Position numbers and translations under genes: made by a program. The notes beneath the pieces were generated by a model that did no database searches, was not told where the DNA came from, and saw nothing but the letters and a program-made list of their open reading frames with translations. From Ceratopteris richardii (lineage: Eukaryota; Streptophyta; Polypodiopsida; Polypodiales; Pteridaceae), in contig CM035407.1 in the NCBI GenBank assembly GCA_020310875.1, positions 64,874,158 through 64,938,157 on the forward strand: DNA of 64,000 nt, given 5' to 3'. This document shows, one piece after another, positions 44,754-56,966 of the stretch; position 1 is the first letter of the stretch, and every line of letters starts with the position of its first letter.

Positions 44754-47549
44754 TTAATCCAAGTCCATTATTCTTGCTGTGAATTCATGGCCGGTCCACT
44801 GATGTTCTTGTGCAACCTTAAGGGTCGGTATCAAGAAGTCCAAAGGAAGCACAGCATTCTGACCAAAAACCATCTGAAAGGGAGTTGCATTGAGTACGGT
44901 CTTGTAGGCCACTCGATATGCCCAAACAGCGTGGTGTAACTGTTTGTCCCAATCTGAACGTTTGTTGTTCACGAGTTTCGTCAGTACGTTACAAAGTATC
45001 TTATTGGTGCTTTCAGCCTGACCATTGGCCTGAGGATGATATGGTGCGGATTTCTTGTGAATCACCATAAAATCCTGTAACAAATATTCAATGACTTGGT
45101 TTAGAAAGTGAGTTCCGCGATCGCTCACTAACTCTATAGGCAATCCATATCTTGTAAAGACATTCTCAAATAAGAATTTTGCAGTTGTGTGTGCATCATT
45201 CTTTTTTGTGGCTTTTGCCTCTACCCATTTGGTAAGATAATCCGTCGCGACAATAATGTATTCAGCATGTGTACCTTTTGCAGGGGGGTTAATGGGTCCT
45301 ACAAAGTCTATACCCCACTTTGAAAATGCACGTTCGCCCATCATGGGTTTCAATGGCATTTCATCTCTGCGAGTAGGAAACTGAGTTCTTTGGCACACAT
45401 CACATCTCTTAACATAGGTATGAGCATCCATGTGAAGAGTGGGCCACCATAATCCTGCAAAGAGGATGGCTTTGATTATCCTATCTGGTCCAAAGTGACC
45501 TCCTGCAACACCTTGGTGTGCAGTCTCTAGTATGCTCAGATAATCGCTTTCATGAACACATTGTCTTAGATATCCATCTCGTCCTCTTTTGTATAGATTA
45601 TCGCCAATAAGAGAGTAGTCTTGAGCCTCTTGCTCTAGACTGCGTTGTCGAGCTAAGGTCATTCCTTGAGGGAATGTCTTCGTCCTCAAGTATGTCACTA
45701 AAGGTTCACTCCAGTCTGGTGTGAGAGACACGTGATATAATGTAGCATGCTCTACTGGTGGTCTTTCACAACAAACATGGCATTCTTTACACAACTTGTA
45801 GACATCTGCCTCCATCGAGGGCCAATATACTCCTAGTCTATGCAGAGTCTGTAATGTTCGATGTTTTGAATGATGTTGCTTTAATGCACCTATGTGTGCT
45901 AATTGCAACCAATTTGCATGTTCTGATTCATCTACACAACAAGCAAGAATCTTTTGATTATCCTGTTTATATATGCTTCCTACTATGATTTGATATCTCT
46001 GAGATTCGGTAATCTCTCCCTCTTTGATCTTTATCCTAGGATTCTTTTGTCCATATGTGAGAATAGGGACTATTGGTTTAGCCCATTCTGGTGCTATCTC
46101 AAGGTTAAACAAATATGCATCTGGTAATTCATCCGCTACTCCTTGAGGAGCTTCTCCTGAGGTTAATCTCGAGAGGTGGTCAGCTCTAAGATGTGTCTTT
46201 CCTTTCCTGACTACTACTTCAAAATCGTACTCCATGAGTAATAGAAACCAACGTATTAGTCGTCCTGTGTTACATGGTTTGTTGACTAGGTACAATAGGG
46301 CTTGATGATTAGTAAAGAACTTGAATTTGTTGGCCAACAAGTAGTGCCTAAACTTCTTTACTGCGTAGATCATCCCTAATCCTTCTCGTTCCGTAGTGGT
46401 GTAATTTCTTTCTGCTGCGTTCAATTGTCTGCTCGCGTAAGCTATGGGGAGATCTATATTACCTTCATTCGTGGGTTGTGCTAACACACATCCTATGGCG
46501 TAATTGGATGCATCCACATGTACATGGAATGGATTACTCCAATCTGGGGTAGTCAATATAGGTGCTGAGCACAAGCGTCGTTTAAGTTCACTGAATGAAT
46601 TTTCACATTCATCTGTCCATTCAAAGTTGGTTAAAAGAGAGTACAAAGGCTTGGCTATGATTGCATACATGTGGATGAATCTCCTATAATAACCGCAATG
46701 ACCCATAAATGCTTGTACCTCTTTCACATTAGTTGGTCTAGGTAATTCTGCAATTACCTTCACCTTTTCTTCATCCGTAGAGATTCCATTTTTTGACACA
46801 ATGTGTCCTAGAATTTTGCCTTGTCTGACCATGAAAACGCACTTTTTTGGGTTCAAACAAACCTGATATTCTCGACATTTGTCAAATATTTGCCTTAACT
46901 CTAGGATATGTGTCTGTCTTACATTTGAATGAGCACATATGTCATCGACGTAAACTTCCAAACTCTTGCGTAAGAATTCCTTAAAAACATGACACATGAG
47001 TCACTGGAAAGTGGCAGGTGCATTTGTTAAGCCAAATGGCATTACACGAAATGCAAATATGCCCCATTCGGTGGCAAATGCCGTCTTGTGTTGGTCCTCT
47101 GGAGCAATGGCTACTTGATTATAGCCTGAAAAACCATCAAGGAAGCTGTAAACTTCCTTGCCCGCAACTCTTTCCAATAAGTGTTCCGTGATAGGAAGAG
47201 GATAACTGTCTCTAATCGTGGCGGCATTAACTTTTTAAAGGTTAATACACACACGCAATTTTCCATTCTTCTTGGGCACAACCACAATGGGGGATACCCA
47301 TTCGGTATGCTCAATCTCATAGATGAATCCTGCTTCTATCAGCCGATCTATCTCCTCTTTAATCTTCGTAGCGTAGTTATCATTGTACGTGTAAGGTTTC
47401 TGTTTCGTAGGTTTTGCATCTGGAGTCATAGGGATTCTATGAGAACATATATTTGGATCTACTCCTTTCAAATCTTTGTAACTCCAAGCGAACACATCTC
47501 TATATTCGCGCAATAGGGCAACTAACTCTTCTTCTTCTTCCTTCGTCAA
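44754..47549 (-). pseudogene. Gypsy-B pol: RT, RNase H, doubled HHCC, integrase core
   Basis: One frame with two stops: TAA at 47235-47237 (Lys in Gypsy-A) and TGA at 46998-47000 (Arg in Gypsy-A). RT with YVDD, RNase H with 'HVDASNYAIG' and 'ADHLSRL'. HHCC module 1 ('LAHIGALKQHHSK' to CKECHVC) and module 2 ('AHQGVAGGHFG' to CDVC) are both complete. Integrase core 'WGIDFVGP', 'LVSDRGTHF', 'NGQAEST'. Very similar to Gypsy-A over the whole length. Confidence 0.9.
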
Positions 47550-47618
47550 ATCATGCCCTATGTATGTACATTTTTCTTCTTCTCCTTCTATGGCTACTAT
47601 TATTTTCTTGGTTTTCTC

Positions 47619-49681
47619 TCAGTTATGATATACTTGTCCGTCATTCGCCTTTCTATTAGGCATTCGTACCATGATTCTTCTATCTTCGATTTCATATTTC
47701 TTGAAATTCTCGGGTACTTCAAATAAAGATTCTTCTTTTTCTGACATGGTTTCTTTCTTCTTTCTTTTCTTGCCTTCACTCTTGTTAGTCACTTCTGTGG
47801 CTAACCTCACCTCATTCGTAATTTCCTCGTGTCTCTGAGGGTGAGTCTCTACTTTGTAGAAATATTCTTCCTCTGATGCAAAGGGTGGGTCCATGATAAT
47901 TGATTCTAAATCAAAATCACTTGCATCCTCAAATGCATCAGTGTTCGGTTCACATTCTTCTAAAATTGCATCGCACATGATTGGCTCTATCGTGAAAACT
48001 GAAATGTCATAGCCATCCTCATCACAGTGGGGTGTCCATTGTTCTTCATTGATGGCTACATCCATGGTTGCTAGGATTTCTGCCCAACCATGGGGTTCAA
48101 ACTCTTCGTCAGGGAATACTACAGGTGCGTAGGCTGGGTCTTGAAGGGTTTGTGAATGTTGTTCTGCACCTAAGGTCCTTGCTTCTAATCGTTCTTCCTC
48201 TTGTTTGGCTACTTTACACATCCATAAATGAGTATCCTCATGCAACCAAGAAGGATCTGATTCTAATGAGTGCACGGATTCTGTTTCTACTTGTGTCTTA
48301 TGGATGGTATTCCATTGTATTGGGGGTACATCTCTATGTGAATAGTCTTTAAGATTGACTTTAGTAGTCACTCCTAAATGTTGCAAGTACAAAGAATTAG
48401 TTCCCCAATCTTGTACAATTTGCAACTGACGCATGAATGGTCGTCCCAATATCATCTCATAAGCATGATTTTTACTAAAATCACAAATGGCGAAAGTATG
48501 CTCAAATTCTACACCACAAGTGGTGAGAGATATGCCTTCTAGTAAGCCTAATGGTTTTCTATGTGTCCGTCAGCCATTTGTAGCTTCATCCTGGTAGGTC
48601 TTAATGCTGGCTTACCCCAACGTTTCCATAAAGCGGTGGTAGCTATGGCTACTCCGGCTCCTGAATCTAAGATAGCTTTCGAGGTGCAGCCCTGATGGGT
48701 TATCGGAAGATAAGTGTTACCTTCCTCTCCTTCGCTTACATCTCCAATCTTTTCTACGGGTATTTCCGGTACCTTATTTTGTGATCCTATCTGCGAGGCA
48801 GTTGTAGCAAGCTCAGGGAATTGATTTGCTACATGTTTCCACAATTCTGGTTTTACCTTTAACAACTCCTCTAGAGTGAGATTACACTGTACTTTGGTAT
48901 TCTTGATCACTTCCGTGTTTCTAGGGATTACTGATTCTTCATTCCTCACTATTATCGTGGGTGCTCTCATACTAATAGACTTTGACTCCCAAGGTCCTGT
49001 GAACTGAGGTAATTCTTGTAAAGAATTAGATTCAAAAGCTGTGTGTTCACTCAGTGGTTCCTCCTCTACATCATCATATATAGAGGGGATGTCTTGGGGA
49101 AATTTCTCCTGCAAGTCATCTATTTCTTGAATAGGAGGATGAGTTCCTTGTTCTTTTCTCCATTTCTCTTCTTGGATTTCTCTCAAAAATTCATGTGAGT
49201 ATCTATGTATGGAAGACAAATTGTCTTGACTTTCTGTATTGGGTACTTGAGACAGGGATGGTGCATTCCTTTCCTGTGTCTCTGGGACACTAGGGTTCCT
49301 ATGCTGATCCTTTTTCTCTTTGCTATCAATCAAATATTCTAGCCTCTCCATCAGTCCTTGAAAGTGTAGTTCAAGTTTTGCCATGTTATTCCAATTAAGA
49401 TATCTAGAGGCTTCGAACAAAGCTTGTGCTAACTCTACCATCTTCATGCAAAGTTTAGTTCTCTCAATTTCTAGATTAGCTCGAGGGTAGTTCTTACTCA
49501 TTTCAGCTACTTGAGGTCCCTCTTTTAATCTAGCCTGATATGCACGAAACATCATGTCTAGATTTTTTGGTATGGGTTCCGCTAAAACTGATCCTGATTT
49601 CTGAGCTGGATTCTCTTGATTCAATTCCTGTGAAGTCAATTCTAGGATTTTGGCTCTAGATTCCTTCAAACTTCCTTCCAA
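47619..49681 (-). pseudogene. Gypsy-B gag end and protease 1
   Basis: 48548-49681 runs from the gag C-terminus straight into PR1 ('AILDSGAGVAIATTALW') in one frame, showing that gag and PR were fused without a shift. A one-base loss near 48550 moves the rest ('MILGRPFMRQL' and the acidic C-terminal part) to frame 47619-48455. A TGA at 47619-47621 separates it from pol; the region that is a TAG in Gypsy-A reads PQRHEEI here. Confidence 0.87.
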
Positions 49682-49689
49682 CTCAGTTA

Positions 49690-51895
49690 TCTTTTTACTC
49701 CATTTTCTCTTTATCCTTTCTCTAGAATCTTTCCAAGATTTTGTCTTTTTACTGCTAGATTTTGCAACTTCACTACTTTCGGCTACTTTCTCCTGATTAA
49801 GCTGTTGGTTCTATAAGAGCACCTGGGCTCTTGTTATAGCTTGTATAGGCACGTAGGTAGGGTTGGATCCATCTGTGTTGTTTACAATACCTATCACGTT
49901 GATCGGTGTCACATTCGAAGCATTAACAGGGTTCTTAGTACAATCTTTGATTATATGCTCTTTGCCACAATCGGCACAAAAGCCTTGGATGTTATAGTAC
50001 TGTGATTGTCTTGATATCGGGGGATGTGGACAATCCTTTATGAAGTGATCTCCTTGGCACCTAAAGCATGGTCCTCTAGGGCCCTGTGGTCTTTGTTGTC
50101 TCAATTGGGGCCGTGGATTTGGGTTTGTGTACATCACATGAGCGTAGTCGGGCTCCCAACTAGGTTCCACTGGTGGACTATCATAATGATATGTCTCCAC
50201 ATGTTCTGGTGACTCCGTGTAATAAGCGGGTGGACTATCTACATGCATAGAGTCAAAACTGTTTGAGTTCGGGTCACTTTCTGTGATCAAAGGTGAAGCA
50301 GGCACTAAGGCCCTACTTAGGTTCTCTTTTGCAGCAGCGTATTTGACTGAGATGACATTCGCTGGTGGGGGTGGCTGCTGAGCTAAGACAGGTTGAGGTC
50401 TCTGTTGAGACTGGTATGGGTAGTTCTGAGGAGGCCTATAGTAATAAGGCTGAGCGTTGTAATGCCCTTGATACCTACCTGGCTGTGCGTATGCTTGCGG
50501 GTAGTTCTGTCTCACGGTCTGTTTGTTGTATGGGCAGTCCTAAGCCATATGATTCATGTATCTTCTCTCAATTGTACAATATTGGCCACTATGGTTGGCT
50601 TGAGGTTGTGGTGCATTGGGACACACATTTGTCATGTGATCACCACCACAGGTGTAACAATGCTTGTTTGTTAGCACCCTAGGTTTACTAGAAACTCCTA
50701 GTTTCTGGGCCACTTTTTCTGCAAGGTCCTCTATCGAGCTAGACAATTTTGTGGATGCTAGAGATGAACAGTCTGAGTCCTTATAGACCTTTGAGAGTTC
50801 CAACTCGTCTCCTAAGTTGTCCTCAATGTCTATACAAATTCTTATACATTGCTCTAGCGTTCTGGGTTCCTTTAGGTACACATAGGAGCGTAGTTTAGAG
50901 CTCAACAAGCCATCTAGAAATAATGACACTTGTTTAGCTTGTGAGGGTAGCTCTTGCATTGGACATCGTTCAACATATTGTCTAAACCTACGTCCTGCCA
51001 GTCTTACTGTTTCCTGAGGGGTCTGTTTGAAGCTATGAATCAACGAAGACGTGTCATGTCTAATCCCACTTTTAGAGAATTCAGTGATGAATGACTCTAA
51101 AAGGTGATGGATGTCTCTAAATTGCCTTTGTTGCAACGGTTGGAACCAAGTTAAAGCGGTATTCTTTAACGTTAGTCCAAATGCGTTGTATTGCGTGAAC
51201 ATGTCTTCGACTTGTTCTGCTCTTAGTACTTGCTTGAATTCTACAACATGGTCATAGGGATCTCATGTCCCATCAAAATAATTTTTCATGGATTTCACTA
51301 ACTGAGTGGGTCTCAATATTCTTGCATGTTCGCGTGGTCTAGGTAGAGGAAAATCATCTCTACCACCTGGTACCATGATCTCTTTGTCTATCCGCTCTAT
51401 TAGTGTCCTTGGTTGTTCTATCTCTCCCTATGGGATGAGTGAAGCTTACTTCGGGTCTTTCTTTATTCTTTTCTCTTTGATTTCCATGGGCTAAGGATGT
51501 TCCTGCCCCTTGTTGGCTTGTATTCATGTTTGTTCTAGATAGAGGGAATACCAATTCACCTCTCCATGTGTATGTGTTTTTAACGTGGTCAAGCACCACA
51601 AAGACTCTTTCTGAAGTCTCATCCAGGTATACAACCTTTCCAGGTGTATCCGGGTCCTTGAACTCGTATATTGTGATGATACCTACCTCACTGAGTAGTT
51701 CTGTCTTGTATCTCCAAAAGGCTTCATCAGTTTCTTTATTTACAAACAACTCTATGCTTCTGTTGTCCTGAGGGATCCATTCTGGGATTAGTACTCGTGT
51801 TAGTACAGATTTCCCTCTAGGTGTTCTAGGCTCTTCTAATGGTTCTTTTCCTTGAGATTTAGTTTCTTGATTCTTTTTAAATTTCTCTAGATTCT
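49690..51895 (-). pseudogene. Gypsy-B gag (N-terminally deleted, broken)
   Basis: Lacks about the first 150 codons present in Gypsy-A; an in-frame TAA stands near 51900. Conserved parts: extension block 'KETDEAFWRYKTE', capsid region (51202 downwards, 'LTWFQPLQQRQF'), knuckles CYTCGGDHMTNVC, CFRCQGDHFIKDC and CADCGKEHIIKDC. Stops: TGA near 51266 (Gly in A), TAG at 50540-50542 and TAG at 49811-49813 (both Gln in A), plus a frameshift near 51380. Confidence 0.85.
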
Positions 51896-52605
51896 TGTCT
51901 TAATGTATGCGCCAGGAATTCGAATTTCCGTGGTACTTTGAGTTCTCGTTCCGTCAGACTTATGTTCTTTCCTTTAGGTTTTCGTGTCACACACCTTTAT
52001 CTTTAGTCTTGGACTTGATAAATTTAATTCTCTTGAACTTGAGGCGTTCCTATCGTCTTAAGTCCACAATGCTAACGTTTATCCTAAGCTAAGAATTGAC
52101 TGAGGGGGTTGAGTAATCTTCCAACCTCGAGTCAGATTTTCTGGTTGCTCTGATGCCCAAGAAGCCGCGCTTCCCAAGCTTTATGCCCTTCACTGCCTTG
52201 CCTTGGTTGCCTTTGATTGCCCTTGCTAGACCTGGAAAAATCCAATATTAGACCAATTCACAGTTGGATGATCAAGCACTTGAGTGTATACACCTTTTAA
52301 GTCCCTTCCCTTTTGCCCAACTTTTCAATGTTTTCCCCCTGGCTTTCTAGTCCCAAACTAGGTCAATCCTCAAAATAGCTTGTCTAAAAATAGATTTATC
52401 CTTTAAGAGCTATTAAGCTCAAAAAACGGACTTTGGATGAAAAAGTTATGACCGTTCAGGCCCTGGGGGGTAAAAACTGACAAACCGGTGTTTCTCCAAA
52501 TATGAGCTAAGGGGTCTCCTATGAGTCTAATCACCCAAAAATTTCCCAAAAATAGCCCAAAAATTGGCCAAAAAATGAAACCCTAAAATTTGCGTTTGGG
52601 GTGGA
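51896..52605 (-). other. Gypsy-B leader, 3' part without genes
   Basis: Non-coding leader; recognisably related to 24850-25560 of Gypsy-A in patches. No open frame stands out. Confidence 0.6.
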
Positions 52606-53023
52606 CAATTGCGATGGTCTGAAGTGCACGGTCGCGATGGTCCAAAAGTGAGCAATCGCGATGGCATGAATGTGAACCATCGCGATGGCTCGATCAGGCG
52701 GACAATCGCAATGGCGTGAGTGTGAACCGTCGCGATGGCTCGATCAGGCGGACAATCGCGATGGCGTCAGTCAACGGTCAACGTGAACAATCGCGATGGT
52801 CCAAAGTGAACCGTCGCGATGGTCACAGATGCGATGGCTTGAGCCAATCGCGATGGTCCGGGCGCGATGGCTTGAGCCAATCGCGATGGTCCAAAGTTTG
52901 AGTTGTCGCGATGGTCTGAGGGTATCGTCGCGATGGTCCAACTTGCCACGTGGCACCTTCGGCGCAATGGCGTTCGCGATGGTATGACACAATCGCGATG
53001 GTCTGAGACCGTCGCGATGGTCC
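52606..53023 (-). repeat. TCGCGAT tandem array in Gypsy-B leader
   Basis: Irregular units built on CAATCGCGATGGTCCAAAGTG; I count 14 exact TCGCGATGG cores and several variants, spaced 15-35 bp, and one lone variant at about 53124-53144. Same core and leader position as in Gypsy-A, different flanking unit. Confidence 0.85.
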
Positions 53024-53217
53024 ACCAAAATGCAATTTTTTGAGATGCAGCTATGGATTCCTATACACGCAGGGGTCGCCTACATGGTGGTGAACTCGCC
53101 TTCCTCAAAATCCGAACTTTGCAGACCATCGCAATGGTCTGACACAGTCGAAAATTTCTAACAGAAACTGAAAATTTTACCTTTTCCAAGCTTTCTTGAT
53201 GCACTGGAGCTCTGCAC

Positions 53218-53471
53218 CTGCAAGAAAACTCAAGAAAACAAAAGCACATGCAAGCACAAAGGCTCTCTCTCACTCTCTCGCATGCACAAATGAGGGGGAA
53301 TGAGGAGAATGGGTGGATATGGTGAATTTTTTGATTTTTTTGGAGATGAAGATGATGATGCGGTGATGAAGATGGAGTGTGGGGGAGGTGAAAAACACTA
53401 AAAACTAAGTAAAAACAACAACAAAAACTAAAATTTTTACCTTCCAACGCTACTTCTTGCTATACTCTTAC
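53218..53471 (-). other. Probable intron in the Gypsy-B 5' leader
   Basis: Minus-strand donor GTGTGATG|GTAAGA at 53471; acceptor GAGTTTTCTTGCAG|G ending at 53218; 254 nt. The acceptor has a good pyrimidine tract. Counterpart of 26482-26737. Confidence 0.45.
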
Positions 53472-53492
53472 CATCACACATTCGTCCTAGAC

Positions 53493-53514
53493 TCGATCCC
53501 CGGCAACGACGCCA
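53493..53514 (-). other. Gypsy-B primer binding site (tRNA-Asp)
   Basis: As in Gypsy-A but with one mismatch to tRNA-Asp (GACGCCA in place of GGCGCCA on the plus strand). Confidence 0.9.
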
Positions 53515-53521
53515 AATTTGG

Positions 53522-54160
53522 TGTTGCTCTAGCACAATGGTGAGAACCACGTTAAGAAGCTCCACCTCCTTAATGTCAATCCGCGGAAGAGATAGGAGTG
53601 ATATGAAGATCGTGAATGTGAGATGAAGTGAGAGTGAAGGTGAGAAGCATAGAATTGCACACACACATACACACACACTACGAAGAGACAAGCAAGACAC
53701 AATGGAAGGTGAGAAATCAACTCTATTACTCAAGAACACTATTACTAGCTCAAAAGAACTCCAACCTCAAACAAGCTAACCTCAAAAATGAGCTCTCTAG
53801 CTCTTTTTATAGTTTCTAGACTAGTTTTGACCGGTTTCACATCTAGTGACCGGCATAGTTAAAAATTAGATCCTAGATGCTATTTGAAAGGGTAAACGGT
53901 GTCTAAAAATAACGAAAATTGATACGCTCATTCTACCTAAGCTCCTCAAGCTCAAGGACTCCTCGGCTTGCACAAAATGGAGCTAGAAATTAAGAAAAGG
54001 GTTTTTCTATGTTACATATGTTACAATAGTGATAAAACTCACGGTTGGAGGTTTTTGAAAAGTATTTCTAAAACATGATTCTTTGAAAAAAGATTCCACT
54101 GGCTCACTGCTCCGTCGTTACATGCTTCCGCGTCGTCTGTGCCTCTGGCTGCTTCCAACA
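53522..54160 (-). repeat. Gypsy-B 5' LTR
   Basis: 639 bp, TG...CA, 7 nt from the PBS. Compared with the 3' LTR, 9 of the 13 substitutions I count are transitions. Confidence 0.96.
53803..53811 (-). promoter_or_regulatory. TATA box of the Gypsy-B 5' LTR
   Basis: Minus strand TATAAAAAG within the block shared with Gypsy-A; about 350 nt from the LTR start. Confidence 0.6.
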
Positions 54161-54889
54161 AGAACGTTGAACTATCCACACAGAAACAAGAAATTTCCAA
54201 AACAAGTCACTCACAACATCCAGCATTGTGAGCGTTGAGGAACTAACCATGCATAGTTAGGTAAAGCTAATGTAGAATAAACAGCTTTTATCAACATCAT
54301 TTTGACCCACCTAACCAAAAGAAATCCTGTGCATACAGACAAATTTAGATGATGCATGTGAAAAATTCACATTGGATGTGTAAGAATGCCATTAACTCAC
54401 TTGGATTGCGGGAAAAAACACGAAAAACTTCAAAATGAGAGCCAAAAGATCATCTGACCTTTTATCTTAGGAGCTGCATCAGAACTGTATTCAAAACAAA
54501 AGGAATCACAAGTGGCTACAATACAACAGGCAATCGGCCTTAAACCAACAAATTAAGAATGTTTTACACGTCGAGCTTTCAATACTTCATGAGTACAACA
54601 CATACAACGTGAACTGCTGACGAGCTATAATTGAAGCAGCTTTTTGGCATACGATCCCTGCTATCAGGACAATAAACCTTTAGCTAGGCAACCTAAAATC
54701 CTCATATTCGTTGCATTTTGCAGGCAGAAGCTTGAGAGTGATTCTCGAAATTGAGTGAACAAGCCCTTCATCATTAAGATAATACTCATTTGAACTTCCC
54801 ATGTTTGCACCAGGAATCCTCACTATTATAAGGAAGTATAGAAAGGACCTTTTGATTGGTAATCAACTCCAAAGCTAATGACTTGTCAC
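54161..54889. other. hAT interior, no gene seen
   Basis: Starts with the TSD AGAAC. The part near 54600-54889 may be 3' flanking sequence of the membrane-protein fragment; nothing else is recognisable. Confidence 0.5.
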
Positions 54890-55489
54890 TTAATGCAGCC
54901 CATTTATACTGATCCTACCAGAATCATGGTCTTCATCGTGATGATGAAAGAAGTAAGTCAAGAATCCAACTAGACAGAGTACACTCCCAACAAGAGCTTT
55001 ATCATATTTCTCAATTCAATGGAACTTGAGTTGACTTGCTCCATAAAAAAGACAATGTCACTAATGTAATCATCACAACAAGCGTGCTGAGTAAAAGTAC
55101 TAATATAGCGAGCAACACCAAGCTTGATGAAGAATTTCCAACCGCCAGAAAAACGGGTAAAGGAGTAGCACATGGGGATAGTGCAGGCAATAAAATGAGG
55201 CCTGCAACAGCCATTTTCTCCATCGAATGATTGTGGTTATGTGTATGACTTCCTCTGCCTGTTAAGAATAGTACAATGTAGCTTGCGCCCAAAAAAATGA
55301 GCAATACAGATGCCAATTTGTGGATTGTTTCCTGACCGGCAAGAGAGTTTGCCATAGTTATTGCAGTAAGTCCGAGGAGAGTAGTAGAGAATACATGACA
55401 CACAGCTCCAAAAGCAGCTGTAGGAGCAGAACTCTTCAATCATTGGCTGACTTAAACAGGAACTCTCTCTCTCTCTGTCTCTCTCTCTC

Positions 55490-55553
<64 letters not shown>

Positions 55554-55643
55554 CTGTACTGTAGCCACAGATGCCTGCAAAGGATCGACACTGATTCGAC
55601 AGTGGAGTGGACTCTCCAAAGAACGACTCGCGACTCCTGGCAA
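54890..55643 (-). pseudogene. Captured fragment of a His-rich multi-pass membrane protein gene
   Basis: Minus strand. A first exon piece (about 55554-55643, ending ASVATVQ) has the donor CAG|GTACGA. A (GA)n-filled intron follows, and the next exon starts near 55437. That exon encodes about five hydrophobic helices ('TTLLGLTAITMANSLAG', 'LASVLLIFLGASYIVLFLTG', 'LVLLAILVLLLSTLVVMITL'), a His-rich loop GRGSHTHNHNHS, a SPCATPLPV motif and, in a shifted frame, 'LVGSVLCLVGFLTYFFHHHD' with a His/Asp-rich end, stop at 54890-54892. An extra T in a T6 run and a TGA (probably for Trp) break it. The layout resembles HupE/UreJ/NicO-like metal transporters, but I cannot name the family. The retained intron argues for capture from genomic DNA. 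Confidence 0.65.
55460..55549. repeat. (CT)n microsatellite
   Basis: Nearly pure CT/GA tract inside the presumed intron of the membrane-protein fragment; Arg-Glu repeat frames here are artefacts. Confidence 0.95.
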
Positions 55644-55795
55644 AATTGAAGGTCTGAAGAACGCTGCACGTATATCACAAAGGGCTAAAGTTCTAAAATT
55701 TAGAACTAGGGTTTGTCAAGAGTAGGGCTATTTTTCAAGGTTTCCTACTCACTAAATATAGCAAAAACTTATGGATTACTCTAAATATTCGCCCC

Positions 55796-55809
55796 TAGTT
55801 ATTTCCCTG
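55796..55809 (-). repeat. hAT right terminal inverted repeat
   Basis: Ends TAGTTATTTCCCTG, complement CAGGGAAATAACTA; next to it inward is GGGGCGAATATTTAG, similar to the left subterminal region. TSD CTAATGAG follows at 55810-55817. Confidence 0.75.
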
Positions 55810-55817
55810 CTAATGAG

Positions 55818-55947
55818 CAAGGATATTCAACTATCCTATGTCTCTACAGATATGCAATGTGCAGACATGTTGACTAAAGCTCTTGATGGTACAAAGTTAA
55901 GTAGATTCAAGTTGATGATTGGCTTGCAGGAAATCAAGGACAATTGA
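55818..55947 (+). pseudogene. Copia-2 RNase H C-terminal end
   Basis: Reads 'KDIQLSYVSTDMQCADMLTK' and then 'RFKLMIGLQEIKDN' with stop TGA at 55945-55947, the normal Copia pol end. It completes the RNase H frame left at 8166. Confidence 0.9.
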
Positions 55948-55976
55948 AGACTTATTTGGAGGCCAAGCATGTTAGG

Positions 55977-55989
55977 CTTGAGGGAGAGC
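55977..55989 (+). other. Copia-2 polypurine tract
   Basis: TTGAGGGAGAGC directly before the 3' LTR start TGTTGG. Confidence 0.7.
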
Positions 55990-56961
55990 TGTTGGTGCAT
56001 TTTACCCAAGCCTACATGCTTGATATGCTTGATATTATCCTCATTTGTAAGTCACATGTGTAGTCATGTGAACACCTCTTGTAAAAGAGTTCATTTTTAT
56101 CTCTTGTAATTGAAAAAGGAAAAAGGAAAAAGATGGCTTACCTCATTCATGATGTAAAAGCAAATTTGTGGGTCTAACTACCTAAAACCACGAATTTTTG
56201 AGCTGAGGGAATATCTCCTAACTTTGGGGATCACTTTTAGGTGGAGCCATTTGAATTCGAATTCAAAACTCCCTCCAAGAATAGCTATAAAAAGAGCAAG
56301 AAGGAAGAGGCGAATAGCAAGCCTTGTACGTTACCACTTCATGTCATTTTGTAGAGATTGAAGAGCTTACTCCATAGCTCTATCATTCTACTCCCATTGT
56401 GCAAAGATTCATTGCCAATGTGGTTGTAATCATATGTGAATCTATACATTTGTCATTATCTACTTCTTTGTTTTGTTCTCTGCTATACTCGCTCAGAGCA
56501 GTAACTTCAGAAGTTTTGGAGATAGCTACATTTTACTGCTCACTGGTCTATCTCTACAGAGCCCCGAGAATGGTGGGCATGTTCCAGAAATTGATGAATC
56601 TTGTTCTCAGTGCTCAGTCCATCATTTGAAGTATTTTAACTTGGAATAGCAAGTTTGCTAAGTCTATTTGCTATGCCCAAAAGGAATTTATCTAATTCTT
56701 ACCAGGTTGGGAGCACTGTTCATTTTTTCCAGCAGGTGTATGTCCAAAAATAGCAAGTTTTGGGAGCTAGTCATTTCGCAACTAGTTTGTCTTGACTTAA
56801 ACTTTTGGGATACATGTTCCAAAGTACTTGGCTGATATTTTGGTGGATTTAGGAAGCTCAAAGGGTCTACTAATCAACTCTGAAGTCTCAGTTGGCTGGT
56901 GTGAAGCTGGTTGTAGCAGCACCTACTCATCTTTGGATTGCATCCACCATCTCTCTTCACA
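55990..56961 (+). repeat. Copia-2 3' LTR
   Basis: 972 bp, TGTTGGTGCA...TTCACA, full-length partner of 3095-4066; TATA box at 56286-56294. Followed by TSD GAAGT. Confidence 0.93.
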
Positions 56962-56966
56962 GAAGT

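Larger units (their letters stand above)
37533..54160 (-). mobile_element. Gypsy-B: 16.6-kb sister element of Gypsy-A
   Basis: LTRs 37533-38172 (640 bp) and 53522-54160 (639 bp) differ by about 13 substitutions and one indel (about 98% identity), flanked by TSD AGAAC (37528-37532, 54161-54165). Same order and strand as Gypsy-A, with high protein similarity in PR1, RT, IN and PR2 and weaker similarity in leader, WxPK tail, ORF3 linkers and LTRs. It is older than Gypsy-A and more decayed, with at least a dozen stops or frameshifts and a deletion of the gag N-terminus. It sits in the hAT interior. Confidence 0.96.

Noticed and set aside
39943..50542. Programmed amber read-through in Gypsy-B because so many stops are TAG
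   Set aside because: Stops are scattered within domains and face Gln codons in the sister copy; CAG to TAG decay explains them.
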